NCBI GenBank assembly: GCA_030532685.1
Contig: JAUNKN010000004.1
Span: 53,033 to 117,032, forward strand
Reading direction: 5' to 3'
From: Bacteroidales bacterium
GTDB lineage: Bacteria > Bacteroidota > Bacteroidia > Bacteroidales > Bacteroidaceae
DNA length: 64,000 nucleotides
The position numbers were made by a program, and so were the translations under genes. Below, one piece after another: positions 18,580 to 27,262 of the stretch. Every line of letters begins with the position of its first letter. Position 1 is the stretch's first letter. Under the pieces are notes generated by a model. The model was given only the letters and a program-made list of their open reading frames with translations, had not been told where the DNA came from and ran no database searches.

Positions 18580-19464
18580 TTATTGCACGGGAGGCCTTGC
18601 GGGTTGTTCAAGAGTTTCGGGAGCTTCGTCGTGCATTTTCAATTCAATGCCTGCATAAGGCAGCAACAAAATGGCGGTGCCCACGGCGATGCGATACCAG
18701 CCAAAAGCGCGGAAACCATAGCGCGACACGTAGCCTATGAAATACTTGATTGCGACTATTGCCACGACAAAAGCGACCAGGCAACCCAAGAGGAGGAGCC
18801 AGAGGTTGTCGCCCTCGAAGAGCACATTGCCCGAGCCATGCTTGATGAGGTCGTAGGTCTTTTTGAGCGTAGCTCCCAACATCGTGGGAACGGCCAAGAA
18901 AAACGAGAATTCGGCTGCTACCTTGCGCGAAAGCCCCTGCTGCATTCCTCCCACTATTGTGGCCATGGAACGCGAAGTGCCAGGCAGCAAAGCAGCAATG
19001 CACTGGTAGAGCCCCACCATCCAAGCACGGCGATAGGTGAGCGGAGCGCTCTTAGGGCCATGGTCAAAAAGACGATCGCAAAAGAGCATGAACACACCGC
19101 CCACCACAAGCATGATGGCCGTCATGGTTACGCTCTCCAAGTTTTCGTCGATAAAATCGCCCAACGTGAGCCCTACCACCACGGCAGGAAGCACTCCCAC
19201 CACGAGCTTCAGGTAGAAATGTCCCATCGCCCTCCACCAAGATTCGCCTTCTCGACGTTCGGGCAGGAAAAAGCGTCGCCAATAGAGCACCACGACCGAT
19301 AGGATGGCGCCCAACTGAATGATCACGGTGAAAGCCTTGAGAAAGGGCGTGCTCTCCATGCCCAGCAGGCCTTCGGTGATGATCATGTGCCCCGTCGAAC
19401 TTACGGGCAAAAACTCCGTGAGCCCTTCGACAATGGCGATAATGATTGTTTCAAACCAAGTCAT
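18580..19464 (-). CDS. uppP: Undecaprenyl-diphosphatase UppP (BacA)
   Basis: 294 residues, about eight hydrophobic segments. Both active-site blocks are present: EGLTEFLPVSSTGHMII (residues 14-30) and LLPGTSRSMATIVGG (about 180-195). It dephosphorylates undecaprenyl diphosphate to recycle the lipid carrier for peptidoglycan and O-antigen synthesis, and protects against bacitracin. The C-terminus has a hydrophilic Pro-rich tail (ETLEQPARPPVQ) longer than in many homologues. Its start overlaps the DUF3098 stop by 4 bases, implying translational coupling. Confidence 0.96.
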   Translation of the reverse strand: MTWFETIIIAIVEGLTEFLPVSSTGHMIITEGLLGMESTPFLKAFTVIIQLGAILSVVVLYWRRFFLPERREGESWWRAMGHFYLKLVVGVLPAVVVGLTLGDFIDENLESVTMTAIMLVVGGVFMLFCDRLFDHGPKSAPLTYRRAWMVGLYQCIAALLPGTSRSMATIVGGMQQGLSRKVAAEFSFFLAVPTMLGATLKKTYDLIKHGSGNVLFEGDNLWLLLLGCLVAFVVAIVAIKYFIGYVSRYGFRAFGWYRIAVGTAILLLPYAGIELKMHDEAPETLEQPARPPVQ

Positions 19465-19703
19465 GATGCGCTACCCTCCTCTTCGCTACGCTTGCCGCGA
19501 TATAGGATAGCCACCACAATGCCTACATAGCCTGCCAAGCACACCATGGGCGCAACCAAGGTGTGACGTGCATCGAAAATGGCTTCGTTGAACTGTTCGT
19601 GACTGCTCCCCTCACCGCTCATCAGGATAAAGCCCAAGAGAATGGTAGCTATGGAAACGGCGAGAATGATAAAGTTGATTTTCTGAAAAGCAAACTGCTT
19701 CAT
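19461..19703 (-). CDS. DUF3098 family small membrane protein
   Basis: 80 residues from ATG 19703 (MKQFAFQKINFIILAVSIATI). There are two TM helices, about 10-28 and 50-70, with a short polar segment GEGSSHEQFNEAIFDARHTLVAP between and a charged tail RGKRSEEEGSAS. The family is confined largely to Bacteroidetes and nearly always sits between ftsX and uppP, as here; function is unknown but its neighbourhood points to envelope biogenesis or division. It overlaps uppP by 4 bases. Confidence 0.9.
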   Translation of the reverse strand: MKQFAFQKINFIILAVSIATILLGFILMSGEGSSHEQFNEAIFDARHTLVAPMVCLAGYVGIVVAILYRGKRSEEEGSAS

Positions 19704-19798
19704 AACGCTAAGTTTGTGGAAAATGGAGCGGTGCGTGGCCTCAATCCGGTTGCATGGCAGGGGCATCTACCTCTCCTTAAGAAATGATGTGTATTGGC

Positions 19799-20680
19799 TT
19801 AGTAAAGATGGGCTTCCTCGCGCGACATGTACAAATGCTTATTGACCGAGAAGAAAGCCGTAATGAGCGTGAGCGCCAATCCTACGACCGCCACCACACC
19901 CAAGGTCACGCCCACCACAAGGGGAGTGATGAGCGAAGCGATGCCCGCATCCCAGCGCAACAGGGCAGCGATGCCTGCATAGAGCAGCCCATCGGCCAGC
20001 AGCACGGCCCACAATCCAATCCAAAAGGCTTGCTTCATGAAAGGACGACGAATGAAGCCCCAGCGAGCCCCAACAAGTTTCATGGTCTGAATGCTATGCC
20101 GACGGCGAGCCACACTCATGCGCATCGTATTGTTGATGAGCGAGAGGCTCACAAATCCCAAGAGCAATGCCACAGCAAGAAGCACCAAACTGGCCTTGCC
20201 GATGTTGCGATTCACATTGTCCATCAAATCCTCGGGATAGACCACGTCCGTCACCTGCGGCTGCTTGCGCAAGGCCGGCATAAAGCGGCCGAGAGAGTCG
20301 CCATTGGCATAGTCGGCTTGCAGGTACACCTCAAACGAGGCAGGAATGGGACTATAACCCAAAAATTCCTCGGGGTCGATGCCCTGAGCCTCTGCCTGTA
20401 TGCGCGTGGCTTTCTCCTTGGAGATGTAGTGTGTGGTGCGCGTATAGGGCTGTCGGCGCAAGTACGTTTGGAGTTCGCGTGCTTGCGCATTGCTCGTACT
20501 GTCGTCGATGAGCACTTCGACGGTGAAATTCTCACGCAGCGTACGGCTCAAATTGTCGGCCATGGTAGCAAAAAACACTACCATGCCCACCAGCACGAGC
20601 ACCATGCTCACGCTGATACAAGCCGTCAAGGTGCTGAAACGTCCCGAAGGGCGTGGTTTGCGCTGTCGCTTGTTTGCCAT
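19799..20680 (-). CDS. ftsX: Cell-division permease-like protein FtsX
   Basis: 293 residues. N-terminal basic tail (MANKRQRKPRPSGRF), TM1 about 20-45, a periplasmic domain (about 46-165) with the YTRTTHYISKEKATR and FEVYLQADYA segments usual in FtsX, then TM2-TM4 (about 170-195, 225-250, 260-285). FtsX works with the ATPase FtsE to link cell division with peptidoglycan hydrolase activation. ftsE is not adjacent, which is usual in Bacteroidetes. It is the first gene of the operon; a -7 box TATTTTTG (minus, 20761..20754) lies about 75 bases upstream, without a good -33. Confidence 0.93.
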   Translation of the reverse strand: MANKRQRKPRPSGRFSTLTACISVSMVLVLVGMVVFFATMADNLSRTLRENFTVEVLIDDSTSNAQARELQTYLRRQPYTRTTHYISKEKATRIQAEAQGIDPEEFLGYSPIPASFEVYLQADYANGDSLGRFMPALRKQPQVTDVVYPEDLMDNVNRNIGKASLVLLAVALLLGFVSLSLINNTMRMSVARRRHSIQTMKLVGARWGFIRRPFMKQAFWIGLWAVLLADGLLYAGIAALLRWDAGIASLITPLVVGVTLGVVAVVGLALTLITAFFSVNKHLYMSREEAHLY

Positions 20681-21310
20681 GTGTCAGGGGTTGAAAGGGT
20701 GTGTTTTGCACCCACTCTCGCTCCTTTTGGAGTGGAATAGGCGTAATCTCTTGCAAAAATACGAAATAAGCGGCTAATCCTCGCCTTTGCGAGAGTTTTT
20801 AACTTGTCCTTTCCTCACTGATGCTCCCTCTCCACCTTACACCTCGCCAAGCCCCATGTTTTCTACTGCTTTCGAGCAGCAACGCCAATGCTCGTGCGCC
20901 TCGCACAAGCATAACGGAGAGTAGCAAAAATAAAACTGGGACGCAGAAAATCCTACGTGGGACGTAGAAATTTCTGCGTCCCACGTGGGCAGTTTTAATT
21001 TATTCGTGCCACCGAGGAATTTTTTCTTCCCAAGGAGGCATTGCTCCGACGCACGTAAGATTTGCTCCAGCCCAAGAAGTTCGGCAATACTCCCTCTTCC
21101 CTCCTCCTCTATCGCAGCAGAGGACTGCTTGCCTTCCTCCAAAAACGCTGGCACTCATCGTTGGAGCACAAGCCTTGGCCAGCTGTTCGAGTGCAAGAGG
21201 AGCAGATTCGTGCTAAAAACGAAAATCAAACCGCCGCAAAAATGCCGCAAGAAGCGCGATGCACGAAAGATGCGGCACGCTTCTACCAGCATTGGTCGAG
21301 GAGCATCGTC
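20681..21310. other. Intergenic region between ftsX and asd with repeat B
   Basis: About 630 bases with no credible gene. It holds the ftsX -7 box, the palindromic repeat at 20937..20990 and a decayed repeat fragment TTTTTTCTTCCCAAGGAGG near 21020. A 105-residue minus-strand frame (20837..21154) runs through the repeat and has no protein-like features. Confidence 0.55.
20937..20990. repeat. Dispersed repeat family 1, copy B (palindromic)
   Basis: Contains ACGCAGAAAATCCTACGTGG and, after it, GGGACGTAGAAATTTCTGCG. Outer arms GGGACGCAGAAA (20938..20949) and TTTCTGCGTCCC (20970..20981) are perfect inverted repeats of 12 bp. It shares the GTAGAAAATCCTACG core with copies at 50371..50389 and 63982..63999. 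Confidence 0.75.
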
Positions 21311-21356
21311 TAAAAACTCGCTCCCCTCACGCCTATCGACAGGCATGAGGGGAGCG
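21311..21356 (-). terminator. Terminator of asd
   Basis: CGCTCCCCTCA-GCCT / AGGC-TGAGGGGAGCG hairpin, then AGTTTTTAG on the minus strand, 26 bases past the asd stop. Confidence 0.8.
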
Positions 21357-21382
21357 TTCAGTCGTGGGAGAGGAGCGAGGTG

Positions 21383-22399
21383 CTATCGCTTCAAACCATT
21401 GTTTTTTACGAGCCATTCGGCAATTTGTACGGCATTGAGAGCGGCTCCTTTCTTGATTTGGTCGCTCACGAGCCAGAAAGTCATCCCCTTGGGATTGGCC
21501 AAATCTTTGCGGATGCGACCCACGTAGACATCGTCGCAACCTGCGAGGAAAAGAGGCATGGGATAACGCTTCTCGGCGGGATTGTCATCGAGCGTGAGGC
21601 CTTCGCCTTGGGTCATTGCCTGACGCACCTCCTCGACGGTGAGTTCGCGCTCGGTTTCTACCCAAATCGCTTCGGAGTGGCTGCGCATCACGGGCACGCG
21701 CACGCAAGTGGCCGAAACGTCAATGTCGGAGTGCATGATTTTCTTCGTCTCGTGGTACATCTTCATTTCCTCCTTAGTATAGCCGTTGTCCGTGAACACG
21801 TCGATTTGAGGAATCACGTTCATGGCCAACTGGTAGGCAAACTTCTCGACCGTGGGCTTCTCGCCACGCACCAACTGTGCGGTTTGGTTTTCCAGCTCGG
21901 CCATGCCCACCGCACCAGCACCCGAAGCAGCCTGGTAGGAAGCTACGTGCACACGCTTGATGTGCGAAAGGTTTTCGATGGCTTGCAGCGCCACGACCAT
22001 CATGATGGTCGTGCAGTTGGGATTGGCGATGATGCCACGAGGACGCTCGAGCGCATCGGTAGGATTGCATTCGGGCACAACAAGAGGCACATCGCTATCC
22101 ATGCGGAAGGCCGAGGTGTTGTCGATCATCACGGCTCCGTGGCGCGTGATTTCCTCGGCAAACTCCTTGCTCGTTCCTGCTCCTGCCGAAGAGAAGCAAA
22201 TGTCGATATCCTTAAAGTCGTCGGTATCGTGCTTCAATTCGCGCACGACGATGTCCTGTCCGCGAAAATTGTAGGTGCGACCTGCACTGCGAGCCGAACC
22301 AAAAAGACGCAGTTCGCTGATGGGGAAATTGCGTTCGGCCAGTACGCTGAGAAATTCTTGGCCTACGGCGCCCGATGCGCCCACGATGGCTACTTTCAT
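21383..22399 (-). CDS. asd: Aspartate-semialdehyde dehydrogenase
   Basis: 338 residues, normal length. NADP site [15 protein letters not shown] at residues 3-17, catalytic Cys in NPNCTTIMM (about 130), [13 protein letters not shown] (about 160), and the substrate-binding [15 protein letters not shown] (about 245). It reduces aspartyl phosphate to the semialdehyde, the branch point to lysine/diaminopimelate, threonine and methionine. It is monocistronic: its own terminator follows, and a -7 box TAATTTTG (minus, 22436..22429) lies 30 bases upstream. Confidence 0.97.
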   Translation of the reverse strand: MKVAIVGASGAVGQEFLSVLAERNFPISELRLFGSARSAGRTYNFRGQDIVVRELKHDTDDFKDIDICFSSAGAGTSKEFAEEITRHGAVMIDNTSAFRMDSDVPLVVPECNPTDALERPRGIIANPNCTTIMMVVALQAIENLSHIKRVHVASYQAASGAGAVGMAELENQTAQLVRGEKPTVEKFAYQLAMNVIPQIDVFTDNGYTKEEMKMYHETKKIMHSDIDVSATCVRVPVMRSHSEAIWVETERELTVEEVRQAMTQGEGLTLDDNPAEKRYPMPLFLAGCDDVYVGRIRKDLANPKGMTFWLVSDQIKKGAALNAVQIAEWLVKNNGLKR

Positions 22400-22547
22400 G
22401 TTTAGAGCTTTGAAGAGATATTATGTTGCAAAATTAGAACTTTTTGCGTGAACTACAGAACTCTTGCTTTGTTTTTTCGCCTTCCTTGGCCAAAATGACA
22501 ACAAATAGCCTCAGCTGGAGAGCAAGGAAGCATCGGGCAGCAACAGT

Positions 22548-22577
22548 ACCAGCCCTACGCTTTTGCATAGGGCTGGT
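22548..22577 (-). terminator. Hairpin after the hydrolase-PDZ gene
   Basis: Perfect 10-bp arms ACCAGCCCTA / TAGGGCTGGT with a 10-base loop, 60 bases past the hydrolase stop. There is no T-run on the minus strand, so it may be an RNA 3'-end stabiliser rather than a classical terminator. Confidence 0.45.
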
Positions 22578-22637
22578 GTATGGTCAAGTGTAAGAACAAG
22601 TCTTCTCGCCCTCTTAGAGGGGGACCGGGCGAGTAAG

Positions 22638-24017
22638 TTAGGGGGTGAAGCGCACAAGGCCTTGGGGCTTCTTGAGCCAATGCGACTTTCCATTGAGCAC
22701 AACTTCTACCTTTTTCTTGTTTTTCAAAGGCAGTTGGTCAAAGTCGATAGCCAAAGCACCCACTTGAGAGGTTTCGATGCGCAAACGCTGTTCATCGATT
22801 TGAGCGCGCACCTTACCCGAAACGGGATGTTTGGCAAATACCTCATACTGGTAGGGCGGAGGGAATGTGCCTGTGAGCAGCACCTCCTTACCTCCTCGCA
22901 AAATGGTGAGTGAGGTGCTGTCGCCGGCGCGTTTGCTGGCGGCATAGCCGAAGGAGTCCATCGGCCCTTTGATTTCCACATCGCCCATCTTGAGGATGGT
23001 GTCGCCCACCTGTACGCCCATGTCCTTGGCGCAGCTCTTTTTGCCAAATCCTGCCACGAGGAGGCCGGGGCCGCGGTGCTTAGGATTGGGCATGAGGCCG
23101 AAGCTGGCTTTGTCGTTGGTCATTTTCAGGGTGTAGACTTGGTGCCAGTCGGCTTTGGGCTTTTGGTCGGACACTTCGAGGATGGTGAGCCACTCGTAGC
23201 GGTTGTGCTTCTGGTCGGCCGTTTCGAAGGAGAGGCTGGTGGGTGTGGTGCGTGTGTTGTGGTCGATGAAGTCCTTGACCTCGCTTTGCAGGGAGGGGAA
23301 ATAGCTCAGTTCGTGATTGCCCTCGGGCGTGCGGAAGATGAAGTCGGGGTGGTGCTGTCGCATTTTCTCCACGAGCGTTCCCATCATGTGGGCTGGGTAG
23401 AGCATGTCCGACTGGGTGTTGACGACATAGAGGGGCTTGTGGTTGAAATTGTCGAGATAGAGGGGCGATTCGCCCAAGTTGGCCGCTACGGGCAGGGCGC
23501 CATTGAGGGCGATGAATCCGGCAAACTGCTCGGGGCGCGTGCTGGCGATGTAGTAGGTGCCGGAAGCGCCATCGGAGAAGCCGCTGAGGAAGATTTTCTC
23601 CTGGGCGATGGGGTAGCTGCTCAGGACTTTGTCCATTTCGCCAAAGATCATGTCGCAGCCCACTTGGTCGAACCAGGTGCAGCCTTGCTTGCCGTAGGGG
23701 TAGAGAACGTAGTAGTTGCCCTCGTCGGCCAGTTTGGACATGACGGAACGCTTGGCCGCTCCGAGAGGCTCGATGCGCATGACGGGGCTGGACACTGCGC
23801 CATGGAGGTAGACGATGAGGGGACGCTTCTCGCCAGGCTTGGCCTGCTTGGGGGTGTAGACCACGTAGGGGCGGGCTTGGCCATCGGGGGTGGTGTATTG
23901 GAATTCTTCAAACTTTCCTTCTTGGGCTTGCACGGTCAGCGTGGCGCAGAGGGTCAGGAGGAAGCTCGTGGGGCGCAGGCAGGCGCGGCGCAGGGTGTTG
24001 CGGAAATTCATTGACAT
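22638..24017 (-). CDS. Secreted alpha/beta-hydrolase with C-terminal PDZ domain
   Basis: 459 residues with a signal peptide ending near LTVQAQ (residue 32). The first half is an esterase/prolyl-oligopeptidase-like alpha/beta-hydrolase: oxyanion-side LIVYLHGAVSSP, nucleophile elbow LSGFSDGASG, an acid candidate in VVNTQSDMLYP, and the His in TPEGNHELSYF. The second half contains a PDZ domain (about 325-395: GPGLLVAGFGKKSCAKDMGV, VGDTILKMGDVEIKG) and a short beta-rich tail. PDZ domains usually bind C-termini, so substrate or partner recruitment is likely. The reaction is unknown. Its start lies inside the end of the Ig-like lipoprotein gene (10-base overlap), so the two are translationally coupled. 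Confidence 0.8.
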   Translation of the reverse strand: MSMNFRNTLRRACLRPTSFLLTLCATLTVQAQEGKFEEFQYTTPDGQARPYVVYTPKQAKPGEKRPLIVYLHGAVSSPVMRIEPLGAAKRSVMSKLADEGNYYVLYPYGKQGCTWFDQVGCDMIFGEMDKVLSSYPIAQEKIFLSGFSDGASGTYYIASTRPEQFAGFIALNGALPVAANLGESPLYLDNFNHKPLYVVNTQSDMLYPAHMMGTLVEKMRQHHPDFIFRTPEGNHELSYFPSLQSEVKDFIDHNTRTTPTSLSFETADQKHNRYEWLTILEVSDQKPKADWHQVYTLKMTNDKASFGLMPNPKHRGPGLLVAGFGKKSCAKDMGVQVGDTILKMGDVEIKGPMDSFGYAASKRAGDSTSLTILRGGKEVLLTGTFPPPYQYEVFAKHPVSGKVRAQIDEQRLRIETSQVGALAIDFDQLPLKNKKKVEVVLNGKSHWLKKPQGLVRFTP

Positions 24018-25456
24018 TTTGCGAGGAGTTGGTTGATTTCGTGATTGATGAGGTTGAGGGCTTCTTGTAGGAGCTGCAGCTCTTGGGCGGTCATTTCCTT
24101 CTTGCGCTTGCTGGCTTCTTGTGCAAGCTGCATGAGTAGGGGTTGATAATAGTCGTGGAGCTGTCCGTAGTAGTAGTCCATGTCGTCGCGATTCTTGTCG
24201 GCAATGGCTTTTTCAATGTCTTTCTTGTCGGCTTGGAACTCGGCTTGGAAGGCATCGATCTTCTTTTTCATCTCGACAAAGGTGGGGCTTTCGCCTGTGG
24301 CCTCTTGCACCTGGACTTGGCAGCTGGCTTGGTGCTGGCCATCGAGTGTGGTGACGGTGATGGTCGTTTTGCCCACTTTGAGGGCTTGCACCCTGCCTTG
24401 CTGGTCGACACTGGCCACGGTGGGGTGGCTGCTCGTCCATTTCAGCACTTTGTTGTCGGCATTGGCGGGGCGAATGGTGGCTTTGAGCTGGAAGGCTGCT
24501 CCGAGGGGGAGAGTTTTGCTCTTGCTGTCCAAGTCGATGCCGCTCACGGCGATGCGGCGAGGCAGGACGATGATGTGGCAGGTGGCGGTGTGCTTGCCAT
24601 CGGGGGTGCTCAGGGTGATGGTGACTTGCCCCTCGGCTCGTGCGCTGACGCGACCATCCTTGACCTGCACCACACTCTCGTTGCTGCTGCTCCAAAGTAC
24701 GGTGCGTTCGGTGGCTTCGGCAGGCAGCACTTCGTAGGCGAGGGTTTGGCTTTCGCCCAGGTGGAGGGTGAGTTGGGGGAGGAGATGGAGGCTGGCCACG
24801 GGGATCACTTTCTTTTTGACGGTCAGGTGGCAGGTGGCTTGCACATCGCGATCTTGGCTGTGGGCGGTGATGGTGGCGGTGCCGGCTTTGAGGGCTGTGA
24901 TTTCGCCCTCGTCATTGATGGTGCCCACATCGCTGGGCGTGCAGCTCCAAGTGACGCGAGCGTTCTGCGGATTGTCGGGCGTGAACTTCAATTTCAGAAC
25001 AAACGTCTGCTCTTCTTCCAGTTCGAGGCTTTCGGGCAGGATGTTCAGCCCCTCCACGCTGCGCTGGAGATAGACCTCTCGGGTGGCACCGTAGCTGGTG
25101 CCGGCAGGATTGGTGGCATAGGCGCGAACGTAGTATTTTTGATTGATGTCGAGCCCTTCGACGCGGTGCTCGGTGGGCAGGGTTAGGTCGGTGGGCGGTG
25201 CCAAAAGATTGGTGGAGCGTGCAGTTTGGAGCGTGGGCTGGGGCTGAGTGGCATAGACAATGCCGCAGGCCGTGATGTCGCCACTGCCCTCGTTGAGGAT
25301 GCGACAAATGTAGGAGAAACCCGTGGTGCCGATGTTGAAGACCTTGGTGGTCTCGACGCTGGGGGCTTCGAGCGGTGTGTCCTCTTGGGTGGGACCGCAG
25401 GCCCAGAGGAGGCCTAAGGTGGTCAGGAGGAGGGCGAGGGTGTGAAGGGATTTCAT
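24008..25456 (-). CDS. Surface lipoprotein with fibronectin-like and Ig-like (BIG2) domains
   Basis: 482 residues from ATG 25456. Lipoprotein signal MKSLHTLALLLTTLGLLWAC with the acylated Cys at residue 20. Order: a fibronectin-like region (about 30-120, VEGLDINQKYYVRAYATNPAG), then three Ig-like/BIG2 repeats (about 130-210, 215-300, 305-385), each ending in a G-x-(A/V)-x-(I/V)-T pattern such as GTATITAHS, GQVTITLST and GKTTITVTT. The C-terminal 95 residues are a charged helical/coiled-coil segment (MKKKIDAFQAEFQADKKDIE). It probably coats or spans the outer surface as an adhesin or scaffold; ligand unknown. It overlaps the hydrolase-PDZ gene. Confidence 0.8.
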   Translation of the reverse strand: MKSLHTLALLLTTLGLLWACGPTQEDTPLEAPSVETTKVFNIGTTGFSYICRILNEGSGDITACGIVYATQPQPTLQTARSTNLLAPPTDLTLPTEHRVEGLDINQKYYVRAYATNPAGTSYGATREVYLQRSVEGLNILPESLELEEEQTFVLKLKFTPDNPQNARVTWSCTPSDVGTINDEGEITALKAGTATITAHSQDRDVQATCHLTVKKKVIPVASLHLLPQLTLHLGESQTLAYEVLPAEATERTVLWSSSNESVVQVKDGRVSARAEGQVTITLSTPDGKHTATCHIIVLPRRIAVSGIDLDSKSKTLPLGAAFQLKATIRPANADNKVLKWTSSHPTVASVDQQGRVQALKVGKTTITVTTLDGQHQASCQVQVQEATGESPTFVEMKKKIDAFQAEFQADKKDIEKAIADKNRDDMDYYYGQLHDYYQPLLMQLAQEASKRKKEMTAQELQLLQEALNLINHEINQLLAKCQ

Positions 25457-25537
25457 GAGAAAAGGCATTTGGAGCGCACCGACAATGGGCGCTGAGATGA
25501 TGAGGAAAGTGGAGGTGCAAGAGTGCCCAACCACTGT

Positions 25538-25583
25538 GCCTCCTCGCCTCTGCCCCCGAGGGCTAAGGAGAAGGCGAGGAGGC
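25538..25583 (-). repeat. Intercistronic inverted repeat
   Basis: Perfect 12-bp arms GCCTCCTCGCCT / AGGCGAGGAGGC with a 22-base loop, in the 148-base gap between the BACON lipoprotein and the Ig-like lipoprotein. No T-run follows on the minus strand. It may terminate or process the upstream transcript. Confidence 0.6.
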
Positions 25584-25604
25584 TTGTAGTTGTGTGGCAG
25601 ATAA

Positions 25605-27251
25605 CTATCCGCCGACGTAGGTCACGCGGACACGCAGCACTCTCTTGCCGGCTGGCGTGGTGTGGATGTCCACGACGTAGGAGAGTCCCGTTTTGGGATT
25701 TTGGAAGAGGTCGGTGCCATCTCGCTGACGGCGCTTCCAGGGGAAGCCATTTTCGGCAAAGAGCTTTTTGGCGGCGGGGATGATCACGCGTTCGCCCTGC
25801 TCAAAGCGGTAGACGTAGCTGGTGTTCTCATAGAAGGCGAGGAGACCTTCGACGTCGTTGATGGCGGGATCGTTGTCGGGGAGGTTGATGCCGAGGTTGT
25901 TGATCCAGTAAGGGCCAGGGGTGATGGTCACGTAGCCGCGCACAAACTCGGGACGCTCGGGGGTGGGCTTCACTTGATAGCTGGAGAAGAAGAAGCCGGG
26001 GCGGCTGCCCGATTCCTTTTCGTCGTAGGTGCTACCTTGGGCTTGCTCCCACTTCTCGATGTCGGCCTTTTTCTTTCCAGCCGAGAAGTTGAAGGCTTTG
26101 GAGCTGATCCAGTTGATTTGCTCGGCCAAGGGGAGCTTGCTGAAGGTTTCTCCCTCATCGACATTGTTGTCGGGCGTCTTGGCACGCTCGTAGCGCACTT
26201 CGACGCGAGTGTCTTGGTTTTCATTGACCTTTGTGACGTAGGCCACGCATCGCCAAGGGGCGAGGGTTTTGGCAAAGAAAGCCAGGATGCCAGAGGGGAG
26301 CTTGCTGGAGAGCGTTTCGGAGATGTCGGTGGCTTCGATGCGCTCAAAGCCTTCGCTCTTCATGTATTGCACAAACTCGGGGTTGAGGCCGTCTTCCTCA
26401 CCGAGGAATCGGGCGGTGCCTTTGTAGACGACAGAGGCTTTGGTGTAGCGTTCCTCTTCGGCAAAGGCGTAGTCGTATTCGATGAAACCAGGGTTTCCCT
26501 CGTGTGCGCTGGCTGCGAAGTGGTAGAAGCGGAGGTTTTCGCCGCCTGGATGGCGTATGAGCTGGCTACCGCGCGCTTTTTCCTCTTCGATCATGCCCAG
26601 TACGTTGAGCTGCGTGCGAATGATGGGCAGCATGTAGTACTTTTGCGCTTCTTGGATCACTTCGACCTCTTTGGCTTCCTGTCCGAGGGTCACGATGAGC
26701 TTGGTGCGGCGCACTTCGCTGCCCACTTCGGGCTGTGCCTCGGCTCTGAGGGAGTAGAGGGTATTGGTGATTTTGCGCAGGCTGAGCCAGGGGATTTCGT
26801 TGTCGATGAGCTCCACGTTCACCTTTTTGCCGAGGGAGGCGAAGTTGAGGGTTCGTGTTCCGCCCTGATTGCTGAAGGTGATTTGAGCCTGGTCGAGGGC
26901 AAAGGCAGGCGTTTCGCCCTTTTGCTCGATTTCCACGCGTTGCTGGGCATCTCCTGCGCGCAGCAGGATGGCGGTCCTGCGTGTTTCTTCGCTGTTGTTG
27001 GCTTGGAGCGTGAGGAGCAGTTCGTTGTCTACACGCTTGAGATCGAGCCATTCGACCTTCTGAGCTTGGGTGTAGGACCACTCCTCTTGATTGGTGGTGA
27101 TGCCTACCTTGACCAAGGTGTCGCCCTTTTCGAGGGCAAACTTGCTTTGGGTGAGTTCGAGCGTTGCGTCTTCGTTCTCCAGCGTGTCACAGGCAGTGGG
27201 CAGGAGAAGCACGGCGCAACACAGACTCCATATATATAATAATCTCTTCAT
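25605..27251 (-). CDS. BACON-type surface lipoprotein B
   Basis: 548 residues with lipobox LLLPTAC (Cys 21). Two tandem BACON-like beta domains cover about 28-112 and 116-205 (TLELTQSKFALEKGDTLVKV; WLSLRKITNTLYSLRAEAQ), ending with YYMLPIIRT. The rest is a novel-looking region with two copies of a helix-strand module: NPEFVQYMKSEGFERI (about 308) and AAKKLFAENGFPWKRR (about 495), the latter followed by DLFQNPKTGLSYVVDIHT. It resembles the neighbouring 613-residue lipoprotein in architecture though identity is low. BACON domains are known in Bacteroidetes surface lipoproteins and glycosidases and may bind glycans or mucin. It starts 11 bases after the gene for lipoprotein A. Confidence 0.72.
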   Translation of the reverse strand: MKRLLYIWSLCCAVLLLPTACDTLENEDATLELTQSKFALEKGDTLVKVGITTNQEEWSYTQAQKVEWLDLKRVDNELLLTLQANNSEETRRTAILLRAGDAQQRVEIEQKGETPAFALDQAQITFSNQGGTRTLNFASLGKKVNVELIDNEIPWLSLRKITNTLYSLRAEAQPEVGSEVRRTKLIVTLGQEAKEVEVIQEAQKYYMLPIIRTQLNVLGMIEEEKARGSQLIRHPGGENLRFYHFAASAHEGNPGFIEYDYAFAEEERYTKASVVYKGTARFLGEEDGLNPEFVQYMKSEGFERIEATDISETLSSKLPSGILAFFAKTLAPWRCVAYVTKVNENQDTRVEVRYERAKTPDNNVDEGETFSKLPLAEQINWISSKAFNFSAGKKKADIEKWEQAQGSTYDEKESGSRPGFFFSSYQVKPTPERPEFVRGYVTITPGPYWINNLGINLPDNDPAINDVEGLLAFYENTSYVYRFEQGERVIIPAAKKLFAENGFPWKRRQRDGTDLFQNPKTGLSYVVDIHTTPAGKRVLRVRVTYVGG

Positions 27252-27262
27252 GGTGTGAGTGC

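Noticed and set aside
20837-21154. 105-residue minus-strand frame
   Set aside because: It runs straight through palindromic repeat B; the peptide mirrors the repeat and has no family features.
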